The notes: generated by a model not told the origin, from the letters alone. 64,000 nucleotides of DNA from Deefgea salmonis (GCF_020531905.1 NZ_JAJAWG010000001.1:434001-498000), one strand, 5' to 3'; shown: positions 1 through 10,032, numbered from the stretch's first letter. Translations and numbers: made by a program.

Positions 1-291
1 ATACAAAATCGCCATTTCAACGATGCTGACTTCATCGAGTGGCCGCTCAACGTGTGGCTCAAGTGCTTTGGTTAAAGCGCCGGCGTCTTTAATCACGCCA
101 AACAAAATGCCACGGTATAAGGCTTCATCGCACTTGTTAAAATAAGAAGTGCTGTTGTGAATAAAAAGATCAATATTATTGACCGTATCCCGCGTCATTA
201 GCCATTGGTAAGTCCCTTGAACGGCAAATTCACGCGCACGGCGACGAGCCGATTTTGGTTTTGGACGAGGTGCTACGATGGCTTCAGTCAT
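1..291 (-). CDS. nusB: Transcription antitermination factor NusB (3' part beyond window)
   Basis: The first 97 codons of NusB, read leftward and cut by the window edge; the family is about 140–150 residues long. NusB binds boxA RNA with S10 (NusE) in rRNA antitermination complexes. A basic N-terminal region ([14 protein letters not shown]) leads into the usual first helix, and the segment ends in the conserved [11 protein letters not shown] stretch. The ATG at 291–289 overlaps the ribH stop as ATGA, so translation is probably coupled. ribH–nusB adjacency is very common in proteobacteria and supports the call. Confidence 0.93.
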   Translation of the reverse strand, partial: MTEAIVAPRPKPKSARRRAREFAVQGTYQWLMTRDTVNNIDLFIHNSTSYFNKCDEALYRGILFGVIKDAGALTKALEPHVERPLDEVSIVEMAILY

Positions 292-755
292 ACTTGTAAT
301 GCCTTAATTAAATTAGCCGTTTCCACGACAGTGCGAGCCGCATCACGGCCCTTTTCTTTGATACGAATTTCTGCTTGTTCATCGGTGTCGGTGGTTAAGA
401 TGGCATTGGCGATGGCGATACCAAAGTCCAAGCCGACGCGCGTCACGCCCGCGCCTGACTCATTAGCCACCAGCTCAAAATGATAAGTATCACCTCGAAT
501 CACCGCGCCAAGCGCAATTAAGCCATCAAAACGATCGCTTTCTGCCATGGTTTGCAATACCACAGGGATTTCTAATGCACCGGCTACCGAGCACAGCACA
601 ATATCTTGCTCTGCCACGCCAAGGGTTAATAACTCAGTCAGGCAAACATCACGTAGGCCTTCACAAACCGGGGTATTAAATCGGCTCATTACCACGCCAA
701 TCCGCAATCCAGCGCCAGACAAAACTGGTGCAATCGTTGGAATATTTTTTGACAT
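288..755 (-). CDS. ribH: 6,7-dimethyl-8-ribityllumazine synthase
   Basis: RibH condenses 5-amino-6-ribitylaminouracil with 3,4-dihydroxy-2-butanone 4-phosphate, the penultimate riboflavin step, in a cytosolic oligomer. The protein has the family features: an N-terminal strand with SRFNTPV, a GALEIPV loop and the [14 protein letters not shown] active-site segment. An ATG at 761 overlaps the ribBA stop (ATGA), but its Shine-Dalgarno (AAGGA) would be only about 2 nt away; the ATG at 755 has normal spacing, so I prefer it (155 residues). Start uncertainty is two codons. It is the next-to-last gene of the rib operon here, followed by nusB. Confidence 0.95.
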   Translation of the reverse strand: MSKNIPTIAPVLSGAGLRIGVVMSRFNTPVCEGLRDVCLTELLTLGVAEQDIVLCSVAGALEIPVVLQTMAESDRFDGLIALGAVIRGDTYHFELVANESGAGVTRVGLDFGIAIANAILTTDTDEQAEIRIKEKGRDAARTVVETANLIKALQV

Positions 756-757
756 TC

Positions 758-1858
758 TCATTTTCCTTCTGGGGCAACAAAGCCCGTAATTTCTAATCCA
801 AATCCCATCATGCTCGGAATTTTACGCTCTGGTGACATCAGGCGCATACGCCCAACGCCCAAGTCTTTTAACATCTGCGCGCCAATCCCATAGGTACGTA
901 AATCCCACTTTTGCGGTGGATTTAACTTCAACTCAGGTAGCGCTCGACCTAGTAAATCGGAGCCCAGTTCGGTGCGATGCAATAAAATCACCACGCCTTC
1001 TCCTGCCGTAGCGATGGCATTTAACGTCGCTTCAATCGACCAAGAATGCGCGGAAGAATCCAAATCAATCCAGTCCATCACCGACAATGGCTCATGCACC
1101 CGAACCAGCGTCTCGCGGTCCACTGCAGGCTGACCTTTGATTAATGCCAAGTGCGTGGCGGTGGTTAATTTGTCGCGATAAACCGCCAATTCAAACTCGC
1201 CGGCCAAGGTGCGAATCATACGCCGACCCACACATTCAACCAGTGATTCTGTTTGGCTACGGTAGTGAATGAGGTCGGCAATAGTACCAATCTTCAGTTG
1301 ATGTGTTTTCGCAAATTCAAGCAGTTCTGGCAAACGGGCCATTGTGCCGTCTTCGTTCATAATTTCGCAAATCACCGACGCTGGCGTTAAACCCGCCATC
1401 ATTGCCAAATCACAACCGGCCTCGGTGTGTCCGGCACGCACTAAAACACCGCCCGGTTGCGCCATAATCGGAAATACATGACCAGGTGAAACTAAGTCAC
1501 TGGCTTTAGCGCCAAAAGCAACGGCTTTTTGAATCGTTAGCGCACGATCATGCGCTGAAATGCCGGTGGTGACCCCTTCAGCCGCTTCGATTGAAGCGGT
1601 AAAGTTAGTGCCAAACGACGAGCCATTGTTTTTTACCATCGTCGGCAAATTAAGCTGCTGGCAACGCGCTTGATCCAGCGTTAAGCAAATTAAGCCACGG
1701 CCAAATTTCGCCATAAAATTAATAGCTTCAGGCGTCACAAAATCGGCGGCCAACACCAAATCACCTTCGTTTTCGCGATCTTCTTCATCGACCAAAACCA
1801 CCATGCGACCGGCTTTTAATTCAGCAATAATTTCATTAACAGGTGCGATCTGGCTCAT
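758..1858 (-). CDS. ribBA: 3,4-dihydroxy-2-butanone 4-phosphate synthase with degenerate GTP cyclohydrolase II-like domain (RibBA/RibBX type)
   Basis: 366 residues. The N-terminal half (about 1–200) is a complete DHBP synthase: [10 protein letters not shown] acidic loop, [19 protein letters not shown] and [10 protein letters not shown]. It makes the four-carbon precursor from ribulose 5-phosphate. The C-terminal half (about 207–366) aligns with RibA, but where active cyclohydrolase II has its zinc-binding cysteine cluster this protein reads [14 protein letters not shown], with no cysteine ligands. From family knowledge this half is probably not a cyclohydrolase, so a separate ribA is expected elsewhere. 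The start overlaps the ribE stop as ATGA, with GGAG upstream. Confidence 0.93.
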   Translation of the reverse strand: MSQIAPVNEIIAELKAGRMVVLVDEEDRENEGDLVLAADFVTPEAINFMAKFGRGLICLTLDQARCQQLNLPTMVKNNGSSFGTNFTASIEAAEGVTTGISAHDRALTIQKAVAFGAKASDLVSPGHVFPIMAQPGGVLVRAGHTEAGCDLAMMAGLTPASVICEIMNEDGTMARLPELLEFAKTHQLKIGTIADLIHYRSQTESLVECVGRRMIRTLAGEFELAVYRDKLTTATHLALIKGQPAVDRETLVRVHEPLSVMDWIDLDSSAHSWSIEATLNAIATAGEGVVILLHRTELGSDLLGRALPELKLNPPQKWDLRTYGIGAQMLKDLGVGRMRLMSPERKIPSMMGFGLEITGFVAPEGK

Positions 1859-2466
1859 GATTTTGACTCCAAAGAAACCATACGTTCAACATAGCGGGCG
1901 ATTAAATCAATTTCTAAATTAACGCGCTGATCCGGCTCAATCGCCCCTAGCGTCGTGACTGACAGCGTATGGGGGATTAAGTTGATCGAAAACTCACAAC
2001 CGTCGATCACGTCACGAATCCAATTGGTGGTTAAAGAAACGCCATTAACCACCACCGAGCCCTTTACGGCTAAATATTTAGCTAAACTCGCTGGCGCCAG
2101 AATAATTAATTCGCGATTATCCCCGACTGAATCAAAGCTACGAACCAGCCCAACGCCATCGACATGTCCTGAAACCAAATGACCACCGAGCATATCGCCC
2201 AAGCGCATGGCTTTTTCTAAATTAACAGGGCCAACAGCATCTAATCCTGCGGTGCAACGCAAAGATTCATTGGATACGTCGATTAAATATTTCCCACTGG
2301 GTATTTGCTCGACAACGGTCATACATGCGCCATTGTGGGCAATACTGTCGCCTAAACCAACATTAGATAAATCTAAATCACCTGCATCGATGGTTAAGCG
2401 GACCCCGCCATCAAAAGGCGTAACGGCTTCAATCTGGCCGATCGCTTGAATAATGCCTGTAAACAT
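1855..2466 (-). CDS. ribE: Riboflavin synthase, alpha chain
   Basis: Catalyses dismutation of two 6,7-dimethyl-8-ribityllumazine molecules to riboflavin. 203 residues, the usual length, with the canonical MFTGIIQ N-terminus and two repeated lumazine-binding barrels (about 1–90 and 95–190); the second starts near [16 protein letters not shown] lies 5 nt before the ATG. The gene follows the small zinc-ribbon gene and overlaps ribBA by ATGA. Also named ribC in some species. Confidence 0.95.
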   Translation of the reverse strand: MFTGIIQAIGQIEAVTPFDGGVRLTIDAGDLDLSNVGLGDSIAHNGACMTVVEQIPSGKYLIDVSNESLRCTAGLDAVGPVNLEKAMRLGDMLGGHLVSGHVDGVGLVRSFDSVGDNRELIILAPASLAKYLAVKGSVVVNGVSLTTNWIRDVIDGCEFSINLIPHTLSVTTLGAIEPDQRVNLEIDLIARYVERMVSLESKS

Positions 2467-2474
2467 AAACGTCC

Positions 2475-2642
2475 TTATTTTTCCGGTTGAGCGGGAAAGA
2501 CAATCGGGTTGGCTGCCTTGACGCGCTGTGACGACTTCAATTCATTGCAATGGTTGCAAAAAAAATTACTAGCGCCACACGCTTTTAACACTTCAATTTC
2601 CTTGCCGCAATCAGGGCAAACAATGATCGATTTTGATTTCAT
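2475..2642 (-). CDS. Small zinc-ribbon protein, YfgJ-like
   Basis: About 55 residues with two cysteine pairs (CPDCGKEIEVLKACG and FFCNHC) closely matching the second half of E. coli YfgJ (zinc-ribbon family), including the LKACGA core and the SQRV tail. The first zinc ribbon of YfgJ is absent, so this is a one-ribbon short form. An upstream ATG at 2660 would overlap ribD by 16 bases; the ATG at 2642 follows AGGAAAATAAAA with good spacing and begins 2 nt after the ribD stop, so it is preferred. Its place between ribD and ribE implies cotranscription with riboflavin synthesis, but no role is established. Confidence 0.75.
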   Translation of the reverse strand: MKSKSIIVCPDCGKEIEVLKACGASNFFCNHCNELKSSQRVKAANPIVFPAQPEK

Positions 2643-2644
2643 TT

Positions 2645-3754
2645 TTATTTTCCTAGCCAATCGGTGACTGGATCAGTAAACCGCAGAATCATGCGCTGAT
2701 CATTCCCCACCATACGTCGAGCAATGTGCGTTGGGATTTGTTTTTCACTTAACTCGCCGAGGGAAAACTGTGCCATCGCTTGTCCCTGGCCGAGCAGCAC
2801 TGGCGCTTGATACAGCCATAACTCATCAATCAAGCCTGCAGCAAAAAAAGCGCCAACTAAAGTGCCGCCGGCCTCAAGCGTGACTTCATTGCAGCCGCGT
2901 GCCGCCAATACGGCACATAATGCGGGCAAATCAATCCGAGCGCCGGATTGATCCGGGCATAAAATCACTTCTGCACCCACTGCTTCCAAAGCAAAACGCC
3001 GCTCAGTCTCTTGCGCCGCGACAATCAAAACAGAGCCCTGCTGTAAAATTTTGGCCGAGATGGGCGTGCGCATTTGACTATCTAAAATCACCTTAATCGG
3101 CTGACGTTCAACCGAAAAATCACGCACATTCAGTTGTGGATCATCGTGCAAAATCGTTGAAATACCGGTGATCATCGCGCATGAGCGCGCACGAACTCGC
3201 TGTACATCGGCACGGGCCGCAGGCCCCGTAATCCATTTTGACTGACCATTACTCAGTGCAATCTGTCCATCCAGACTGGCCGCAACTTTGCAACGCAGCC
3301 AGGGTCGCCGGCGAATCATCCGGCTAAAAAAACCTTGATGGTGCATCAATGCTTCGGCGGCCATTAAACCATGTTCAACCACAATGCCATGCTGCGCCAG
3401 CCGTTGTAAGCCTTGCCCTGACACGAGTGGATTAGGATCTAATAATGCAGCCACCACTCGAGTCACGCCAGCGGCAATCAGCGCGTTCGCGCACGGCGGC
3501 GTTTTGCCAAAGTGACTACATGGCTCCAAAGTGACATACGCAGTGGCCCCTTGCGCGGCCGAACCCGCAGCACGCAGCGCCATCACTTCGGCATGCGCGC
3601 CACCTGCAGCTTGGGTATGCCCCATGCTTAATATTTGATCATTTTGAGTCAAAACACAGCCAACACTTGGATTGGGCGAGGTGTTGTTTTGGCCCAATTT
3701 CGCCTGATGCAACGCCTGGGCCATCATAAAGTAGTCGATCGAACGCCAAGCCAT
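2645..3754 (-). CDS. ribD: Bifunctional riboflavin biosynthesis deaminase/reductase RibD
   Basis: 369 residues. The N-terminal deaminase domain (about 1–145) carries the zinc site HAEVMAL and EPCSHFGKTPPC; the C-terminal reductase domain (about 150–360) has the NADPH-binding DFR-like fold beginning PWLRCKVAASLDGQIA. It deaminates and then reduces the pyrimidine intermediates of riboflavin synthesis in the cytosol. The start is 2 nt from the nrdR stop and is preceded by AAGGA, so nrdR and ribD are almost certainly cotranscribed. Confidence 0.95.
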   Translation of the reverse strand: MAWRSIDYFMMAQALHQAKLGQNNTSPNPSVGCVLTQNDQILSMGHTQAAGGAHAEVMALRAAGSAAQGATAYVTLEPCSHFGKTPPCANALIAAGVTRVVAALLDPNPLVSGQGLQRLAQHGIVVEHGLMAAEALMHHQGFFSRMIRRRPWLRCKVAASLDGQIALSNGQSKWITGPAARADVQRVRARSCAMITGISTILHDDPQLNVRDFSVERQPIKVILDSQMRTPISAKILQQGSVLIVAAQETERRFALEAVGAEVILCPDQSGARIDLPALCAVLAARGCNEVTLEAGGTLVGAFFAAGLIDELWLYQAPVLLGQGQAMAQFSLGELSEKQIPTHIARRMVGNDQRMILRFTDPVTDWLGK

Positions 3755-3756
3755 GC

Positions 3757-4209
3757 TTATTCCTTGCTGACTTCACGAATGACGTCGCGAAAATCTTCAA
3801 CGTCTTGAAATGAGCGATACACTGAGGCAAAGCGGATATAGGCGACTTTATCGAGCTTGGCCAGCTCGGCAATCACCATTTCACCAATCTGTCGCGACAT
3901 AATTTCTCGCTCGCCAACAGTCAGTACTTTTTGAATAATTCGGGAAATGGCTTCATCAACCAAAGGGGTCGGCACCGGGCGCTTGTGTAAGGCGCGCATA
4001 AAACTGGTGCGAATTTTTTCTCTTTCAAATTCAACACGCTGCCCGGTTTGCTTCACCACTTGCGGCATACGCACTTCAGCCGTTTCAAAGGTGGTGAAAC
4101 GCTTATCGCAAATCGCACAACGACGACGACGACGTACCGTATCCCCTTCGTCAGAAACGCGAGAATCCACGACTTGAGTGTCGGGTGAACCGCAAAATGG
4201 GCATTTCAT
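3757..4209 (-). CDS. nrdR: Transcriptional repressor NrdR
   Basis: 150 residues, normal size. An N-terminal zinc ribbon (CPFCGS … CAICDKRF) with a basic RRRRR stretch binds DNA; the remainder is the ATP-cone domain (PQVVKQ … EREKIRTSF … [11 protein letters not shown]) that senses ATP/dATP. NrdR represses ribonucleotide reductase genes through NrdR boxes. First gene of the riboflavin operon here, which is a frequent association. A 16-bp inverted repeat lies about 100–140 bp upstream but does not resemble the NrdR-box consensus. Confidence 0.95.
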   Translation of the reverse strand: MKCPFCGSPDTQVVDSRVSDEGDTVRRRRRCAICDKRFTTFETAEVRMPQVVKQTGQRVEFEREKIRTSFMRALHKRPVPTPLVDEAISRIIQKVLTVGEREIMSRQIGEMVIAELAKLDKVAYIRFASVYRSFQDVEDFRDVIREVSKE

Positions 4210-4304
4210 AGCACGAAAACCTAAAAAGAACGAATAAAGAGCATCTTAAGCTGTTCATTTCATATTGAACAGTCAAGCCAAGGTACATTGGTAGTAATAC
4301 GCTT

Positions 4305-4351
4305 GGTATATTAATCCAAGTCAACTGACAGCTGCCTTGGATTAATATACC
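4305..4351. repeat. Perfect 16-bp inverted repeat upstream of nrdR
   Basis: GGTATATTAATCCAAG (4305–4320) and CTTGGATTAATATACC (4336–4351) are exact reverse complements with a 15-bp spacer. There is no T-run, so it is not an obvious terminator. It lies between the glyA terminator and nrdR on the minus strand and could be an operator, an RNA stem or a dispersed palindromic repeat; other intercistronic gaps here also have GGTATA/TATACC ends. Confidence 0.7.
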
Positions 4352-4373
4352 TCTGTTTTATACGACAAAATGC

Positions 4374-4405
4374 AAAAAGGTGGTGCAGGTGCACCACCTT
4401 TTTTT
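4374..4405. terminator. Rho-independent terminator after glyA
   Basis: GGTGGTGCA and TGCACCACC arms flanked by an A-run and a T-run, 12 bases past the glyA stop. The symmetric A/T flanks would allow bidirectional function, though only the minus strand has a gene to terminate. Confidence 0.9.
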
Positions 4406-4417
4406 AATGGCGTGAAA

Positions 4418-5665
4418 TTATACTTCGTAAACTGGGAAACGCGCCGTTAATGCTTTTACTTTTTCGGCAACAGCAGCCAAATTAGCTTCATCATTCGGGT
4501 TGTCTAATACGTCAGCAATTAAATGCGCGACTTGAATCGCTTCAGCCTCTTTAAAGCCACGAGTGGTAATGGCAGGTGCGCCAATACGGATACCTGAAGT
4601 TACAAACGGGCTTTCTGGATCATTTGGGATCGCATTTTTATTCACGGTAATGTGTGCTTTACCCAAAACCGCATCGGCCGCTTTACCAGTCAAACCTTTA
4701 GGACGCAAGTCAACCAAGAATACGTGCGATTCAGTACGGCCAGAAATAATCCGCAGACCACGCTCAGCCAAGGTTGCTGCCATGGCTTGCGCATTGAGCA
4801 ACACTTGTTTTTGATAGGTTTTGAATTCTTCTGTTGCCGCCTCTTTAAATGCAATCGCTTTACCGGCGATCACATGCATTAGCGGGCCGCCTTGCAGTGT
4901 TGGGAACACATTGGAATTGATTGATTTTTCAAACTCAGCTTTCGCCAAGATAATACCGCCACGTGGGCCACGCAGTGTTTTATGCGTGGTTGAGGTCACA
5001 AAATGAGCGTGTGGAACTGGGTTTGGATAAACACCGGCAGCAATCAAACCGGCGTAATGCGCCATATCAACCATGAAGTAAGCGCCCACTTTGTCGGCGA
5101 TTTCACGCATGCGCGCCCAGTCAAAACGCAAGGCATAAGCAGAAGCGCCGCCAATCAACAACTTTGGCTTGGTTTCCAGCGCAACACGCTCCATATCGTC
5201 GTAATCGATTTCTTCGTTTTCATTCAAACCGTAAGCCACGATATTGAATAATTTACCCGATAAATTGGCTGGAGAACCATGCGTTAAATGACCACCATGA
5301 CCCAGATTCATACCCATAATGGTATCGCCCGGCTTCAAGATAGAAAAATACACGGCTTGGTTGGCTTGCGAGCCCGAATGCGGCTGCACATTGGCGTATT
5401 CAGCGCCAAACAATGCTTTGACACGATCAATCGCCAATTGCTCGATGACGTCAACGTATTCACAGCCACCATAAAAACGCTTACCTGGATAGCCTTCAGC
5501 GTATTTGTTGGTCAGTTGCGAGCCTTGAGCCTCCATCACTGCTGGGCTAGTGTAGTTTTCCGACGCAATCAACTCGATGTGTTCGTGTTGACGAACAACT
5601 TCTGCTGCCATGGCAGCGGCGAGATCAGGATCATACTGGGCAATGGTTTGAGACTTAGAGAACAT
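4418..5665 (-). CDS. glyA: Serine hydroxymethyltransferase
   Basis: 415 residues, family length. Interconverts serine plus tetrahydrofolate with glycine plus 5,10-methylene-THF using PLP. The cofactor lysine lies in [14 protein letters not shown], and the substrate-site segments IASENYTSP and [15 protein letters not shown] are present. The gene stands alone between its terminator and an upstream promoter region; the Shine-Dalgarno is weak. No glycine riboswitch is visible upstream. Confidence 0.97.
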   Translation of the reverse strand: MFSKSQTIAQYDPDLAAAMAAEVVRQHEHIELIASENYTSPAVMEAQGSQLTNKYAEGYPGKRFYGGCEYVDVIEQLAIDRVKALFGAEYANVQPHSGSQANQAVYFSILKPGDTIMGMNLGHGGHLTHGSPANLSGKLFNIVAYGLNENEEIDYDDMERVALETKPKLLIGGASAYALRFDWARMREIADKVGAYFMVDMAHYAGLIAAGVYPNPVPHAHFVTSTTHKTLRGPRGGIILAKAEFEKSINSNVFPTLQGGPLMHVIAGKAIAFKEAATEEFKTYQKQVLLNAQAMAATLAERGLRIISGRTESHVFLVDLRPKGLTGKAADAVLGKAHITVNKNAIPNDPESPFVTSGIRIGAPAITTRGFKEAEAIQVAHLIADVLDNPNDEANLAAVAEKVKALTARFPVYEV

Positions 5666-5776
5666 GAGTTAACGCATCCGTATTCATCGTTAAAAGATGC
5701 GCAATTCTACCACGACATGAGCAACTTACAGCGGTCCGATCGACAAAACATCTGCTCACATCAGCATGCATCATTT

Positions 5777-7432
5777 TCATAGTTTGCTTTTTATATGTAA
5801 ACACTGCTTAATTTTACTCACCCAAAGAATTCGATCATCAGAAAGTACATCTAAAAACTCAGACAGATTTTTTGATTTGGCAACGGTGTATAGAATCAAA
5901 ATCGTAATTGGAATACTGACACCAATAAAATACCACAACTTATTCCAGCCGGTTTCTTCGGCCAAAGCAAATAAATTCATCCCCAAAAAACCAGTAATTG
6001 TCGTTCCGACCAAACCCAAAATCGTCACCACCGTCAATCGAACAACGGTATCGGCCTGCCGACGTAAATCTTCATTTTCTAGATATTGGCTCATTGCCTG
6101 TACCGACTCTCGCACGTCAGAATACAAGGTCTCGGTATCTAAATGGCGTTTCAACATCAAAAACAATTGACTACTAATGGCTTGATTGGAAACTTCGCGA
6201 AACCAATAACGCTGCGTAAAGCGTAAAAAAGCGGCCTGAAGCAGCCGCGTTTCACGCTTAAAATTGCGAATTGAGGTTTCATCTTGCACATTGAGTTTAG
6301 CTAACGCCACAGCCAGACGATCAGAGAACATCAATAGCGAAGCTTTGTGAAAGTGAGCGATCAGTGTCAGCAAAAAATATTGATGCCGAAATTGGCCTAA
6401 AGAACCGGTATAAGGATCAACAAAGAAGGGGTTGCCCGCCATGCCCACCATGACAAATGCGTGACCATTACACATCAACCGTGTTGAGGCCATGGGACTG
6501 TTATTTTCAGGAATCCAAAATCGATCGTAGCAACAATTAGACTCAAAAGCCGCAAATACCTTTTTAGAAAAAGGCAGCGCATCCATATCACTGGGTCGAC
6601 TCACCGTCCCTAAACGGTAAAAATCTTCGTCCGACAGTACAAAGGGATCTTCAAATGACAAGTAGGCCAGCATGGGCATGCGATGATATTCGATTTGCCG
6701 ATAACGCAAATCTCCCACCGCATTAGAATGATGCATCACCAAAGGACTGAGCAAATACTCCCAGTGGGACGCCATCTTGGGCGCACAAAATTGTCCCATA
6801 TGCTGCAAATAGCCCGCTCGATCTTCGTAATCGCTCGAAGCAATGACTTCACCCGCCGCATCAAGCCAAGCGACTTTACGCAGGCAACTGGTTGCCGTTT
6901 CGTTTTCATCCCACTGCGCAGGAAAGGTACGACCAAAACGAAACATGGCGTCTTGCACGCGTCTGAGCGATAAATTGTCACCACCCAATTCCAGCGCAAA
7001 AATAACGACATCCAGATCGTAAAAAAAATACAGGTCTAAATGGATCACTTTAAAATGGTGTGTTTTACCATCTTTAAAGACCATTAAGACCTGTTGAATG
7101 TCTTTACGACGAAAAACGTGCATGGGTGAGTGGCCATAATTTGCGGCATCACCGGCTTCACTACGCCCTTCTCCGTACAAAAAACGCTGCACATACGGCA
7201 AAAAAGTGACAAATTCTCGATAGTGTCGCTCTTTGAATTCGGCTGGGTCGCCATCAAATTCCGTTGGCCTAGGCTGCCAAGGCGAGCCCGCTGTCGATAA
7301 CGCCGACATCACCTCCCAGTGACGCCCCATCGCACGACTTCGCCCCCTCACTTCGGGCAAAGGCATTAATTGCAACGGCCAAATCAGAATCTGTCGATAA
7401 TGCTTCACAACGATATCGGTGCTGTTGCCCAT
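5777..7432 (-). CDS. CorA-like divalent cation transporter with a long N-terminal domain
   Basis: 551 residues. The C-terminal 120 residues resemble CorA: a long helix (SVQAMSQYLENEDLRRQADT), TM1 ending in the GMN signature (GFLGMNLFALAEE) and TM2 (WYFIGVSIPITILILY), followed by a short cytosolic tail. The roughly 420-residue N-terminal part is much longer than in classical CorA (about 316 residues in total) and I recognise no specific domain in it. A pentameric inner-membrane Mg2+/metal channel is likely, but the transported ion cannot be read from sequence. GGAGA precedes the ATG. Confidence 0.72.
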   Translation of the reverse strand: MGNSTDIVVKHYRQILIWPLQLMPLPEVRGRSRAMGRHWEVMSALSTAGSPWQPRPTEFDGDPAEFKERHYREFVTFLPYVQRFLYGEGRSEAGDAANYGHSPMHVFRRKDIQQVLMVFKDGKTHHFKVIHLDLYFFYDLDVVIFALELGGDNLSLRRVQDAMFRFGRTFPAQWDENETATSCLRKVAWLDAAGEVIASSDYEDRAGYLQHMGQFCAPKMASHWEYLLSPLVMHHSNAVGDLRYRQIEYHRMPMLAYLSFEDPFVLSDEDFYRLGTVSRPSDMDALPFSKKVFAAFESNCCYDRFWIPENNSPMASTRLMCNGHAFVMVGMAGNPFFVDPYTGSLGQFRHQYFLLTLIAHFHKASLLMFSDRLAVALAKLNVQDETSIRNFKRETRLLQAAFLRFTQRYWFREVSNQAISSQLFLMLKRHLDTETLYSDVRESVQAMSQYLENEDLRRQADTVVRLTVVTILGLVGTTITGFLGMNLFALAEETGWNKLWYFIGVSIPITILILYTVAKSKNLSEFLDVLSDDRILWVSKIKQCLHIKSKL

Positions 7433-7468
7433 GATGTCTCCATGGCTGCAACCCGCACCAAAGTGTGA

Positions 7469-8023
7469 TTACAGCCCTTTTACCGCATAAATCGCCAATG
7501 TATTACGCCAGTAACCCTGATAATCCATACCACAACCAAACAAGAACCGGTCTTCTACCTCAAGACCGACAAAGTCAGCTTTAATCCCCGGTGCTTTGCG
7601 ATCGTGTTTTTTATCAATCAACACCGCAACGTGCACCGCACTGGCACCTTGTTGCTTACAATACTCAACGATGGCAGCCAAGGTATGACCCTCATCGAGA
7701 ATATCATCAACAATAATCACCGTACGCCCACGCAAATCTTCGCGAGGTTTTACTTTCCAATCGAGCTCGCCACCGCTCGTTTCGTTGCGATAACGCGTGG
7801 CATGCATGTATGAAATTTCAAGCGGAAAACGTAGACGAGGCAATAAATGTCCCGACACAATTAAGCCGCCATTGAGTACGGTATAGACAATGGGATTGGT
7901 ATGGGCCAATGTGGCACACATTGCCTCACCCATTTGGTCTAACGCAGCTTGAACCTCAACTTCACTATGCAAGCAGTCTGCATTATCAAGAATAGTTCTA
8001 GCTTCAGGTAATTGCATCGTCAC
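7469..8023 (-). CDS. hpt: Hypoxanthine-guanine phosphoribosyltransferase
   Basis: 184 residues. The PRPP-binding loop VIIVDDILDEGHTL, the flexible-loop region around SYMHATRY and the C-terminal VGLEVEDRFLFGCGMDYQGYWR segment mark a type I PRTase that salvages hypoxanthine/guanine. The reading frame opens with GTG at 8023, preceded by AAAGGA at 6-nt spacing; the first ATG (8017) would be 12 nt away, so GTG is preferred. It follows apt on the same strand after about 137 bp and belongs functionally with the permease and apt. Confidence 0.9.
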   Translation of the reverse strand: MTMQLPEARTILDNADCLHSEVEVQAALDQMGEAMCATLAHTNPIVYTVLNGGLIVSGHLLPRLRFPLEISYMHATRYRNETSGGELDWKVKPREDLRGRTVIIVDDILDEGHTLAAIVEYCKQQGASAVHVAVLIDKKHDRKAPGIKADFVGLEVEDRFLFGCGMDYQGYWRNTLAIYAVKGL

Positions 8024-8160
8024 GATAAATCCTTTGTTTATTTCATTTCACTTACAGCAGCAAACCAAAATATCCGAAGCGGTGCTGTCAACTCATCTTC
8101 AACCAGCGATTAAAATGAATTGCTCAGCACCATTGCGGATGAATGATGTGAATGCCTTTA

Positions 8161-8727
8161 TTAATGTCCAGCGAAGTTGCAGACTGTAAATAATTCAATC
8201 TGCTGATCTCTCACCAATTTTGAGCCGCCTAACTCAGGCAGATCAACAATGGCCGCCGCCTCGACCACCTCAGCACCCAAGCGTTTTAGCAGATTTGCTG
8301 CTGCAATCATGGTGCCACCGGTGGCCACTAAATCATCAATCAACAAAACACGGTCACCTGCTTTACAAGCATCTGCATGCAGCTCTACGGTGGCAGAACC
8401 GTACTCCAGCTCGTACTCTTCAGCAATCGTATTAAATGGCAATTTGCCCTTTTTACGAATAGGAACAAAACCAAGATTGAGTTCGTAAGCGACAACCGCG
8501 CCTAAAATAAATCCACGGGCATCGATTCCTGCGACGACATCCAGCTTTTGATCCATATAGCGATGAACAAAAATATCGACTAATAGGCGAAACGTCTTTT
8601 TGTCTTGCAATAAGGGCGTGATATCGCGAAACATAACCCCAGCTTGCGGCCAATCGGCAACAGTGCGAATTCGATCACGAATATAGTTCGCATTAGGTAA
8701 TGCGTCATTGCTAATGGATTCAGTCAT
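8161..8727 (-). CDS. apt: Adenine phosphoribosyltransferase
   Basis: 188 residues. Converts adenine plus PRPP to AMP. The PRPP motif [14 protein letters not shown], the [10 protein letters not shown] segment and the [12 protein letters not shown]-terminus are diagnostic of Apt. It starts 12 bp after the permease stop, so the two are probably cotranscribed as a purine uptake–salvage operon with hpt downstream. Confidence 0.96.
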   Translation of the reverse strand: MTESISNDALPNANYIRDRIRTVADWPQAGVMFRDITPLLQDKKTFRLLVDIFVHRYMDQKLDVVAGIDARGFILGAVVAYELNLGFVPIRKKGKLPFNTIAEEYELEYGSATVELHADACKAGDRVLLIDDLVATGGTMIAAANLLKRLGAEVVEAAAIVDLPELGGSKLVRDQQIELFTVCNFAGH

Positions 8728-8739
8728 CCGAACGCTCGC

Positions 8740-10032
8740 TTAATGGAAAAAGGCAAATTTAACAATCCACAACGCAGCAATAATTAAAACTGCGGCGCTG
8801 AGGTCTTTAAAACGGCCAGCTAAAAGCTTAATCACAGCATAGCTGATAAAGCCAAATGCAATACCATCCGCAATTGAGAAGGTAAATGGCATGGCCAGTG
8901 CAGTCATTACTGCTGGCGCCGACTCTGTCAAATCATCCCATTCAATCTCAGCCAAACCGCGCGTCATTAAAACGGCGACATAACACAGTGCTGGGGCTGT
9001 TGCATAGGCGGGTACCGTAGCGGCCAATGGCGAGAACCAAAGCGCCAATAAAAATAGAATCGCAACCACTAAAGAAGTCAAACCTGTACGGCCACCGACT
9101 GCAGTACCTGCCGCCGATTCAACATAGGCGGTACTGGATGAGGTACCCATAACAGCGCCGGCAGTGATGGCAACTGAATCGGCCAGCAAGGCTTTCTTCA
9201 AACGCGGCAGTTTGCCATCTTTATCGAGCAAACCTGCGCGGTGCGAAACACCGACCAAAGTGCCGGTGGTATCAAATAAATCAACAAAGAATAAAACAAA
9301 AACAACGCCCAATAAGGCCACATCCAATGCACCCATTAAATCCATTTGCATGAAGGTTGGTGCCATTGACGGCGGAGCAGAAAATACGCCCTTAAATTCA
9401 GACAGCCCCATGCCAATTGACATTAAAGTTACTGCCAAAATTGAAATAATAATCGAGCCATGTACCTTGCGGTACTCCAAAGCAACGATCAAAAAGAAGC
9501 CAAAAATCGCCAACAATGTTTGTGGTGCGTGGATATCACCCAAAGTCACTAGCGTCGCAGGAGATCCGGTAACGACGCCGGCATTTTTAAGCGCAACAAT
9601 CGCCAAAAACATCCCAACACCGGCTGAAATCGCTAATTTTAGTGAGTGCGGAATCGCATTCACAATCGCTTCACGAACTTTAAAGAGCGAGACGCAAAGA
9701 AAAATCACTCCAGAGATAAATACGGCACCCAGCGCCACTTGCCAAGACACCCCCATACCCAAAACAACGGTATAGGTAAAATAGGCGTTCAAACCCATGC
9801 CTGGTGCGAGTGCGATAGGGTAATTGGCCACTAAGGCCATAATCGCAGTACCCAATGCAGCGGCCAAACAAGTCGCCACAAACACTGAATTAAAATCCAT
9901 CCCAGTTTTAGCTAAGATCGACGGATTAACAAAGACGATGTAAGCCATCGTTAAAAACGTAGTAAACCCTGCAATAACTTCGGTTCTTACATCGGTACCG
10001 TTTTCTTTTAGCTTAAAGAAAGACTCCAGCAT
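8740..10032 (-). CDS. NCS2 family purine permease (AzgA/GhxP-like)
   Basis: 430 residues with about 12–13 hydrophobic segments. The N-terminus (FKLKENGTDVRTEVIAGFTTF) and the GMGLNAYFTY and DLFDTTGTLVGV motifs place it in the AzgA branch of NCS2 (adenine, guanine or hypoxanthine proton symporters such as E. coli AdeP/GhxP). Context with apt and hpt supports purine-base uptake; which base cannot be decided. GGAG lies close before the ATG. The promoter must lie within about 80 bp that also contain the terminator of the upstream gene. Confidence 0.88.
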   Translation of the reverse strand: MLESFFKLKENGTDVRTEVIAGFTTFLTMAYIVFVNPSILAKTGMDFNSVFVATCLAAALGTAIMALVANYPIALAPGMGLNAYFTYTVVLGMGVSWQVALGAVFISGVIFLCVSLFKVREAIVNAIPHSLKLAISAGVGMFLAIVALKNAGVVTGSPATLVTLGDIHAPQTLLAIFGFFLIVALEYRKVHGSIIISILAVTLMSIGMGLSEFKGVFSAPPSMAPTFMQMDLMGALDVALLGVVFVLFFVDLFDTTGTLVGVSHRAGLLDKDGKLPRLKKALLADSVAITAGAVMGTSSSTAYVESAAGTAVGGRTGLTSLVVAILFLLALWFSPLAATVPAYATAPALCYVAVLMTRGLAEIEWDDLTESAPAVMTALAMPFTFSIADGIAFGFISYAVIKLLAGRFKDLSAAVLIIAALWIVKFAFFH

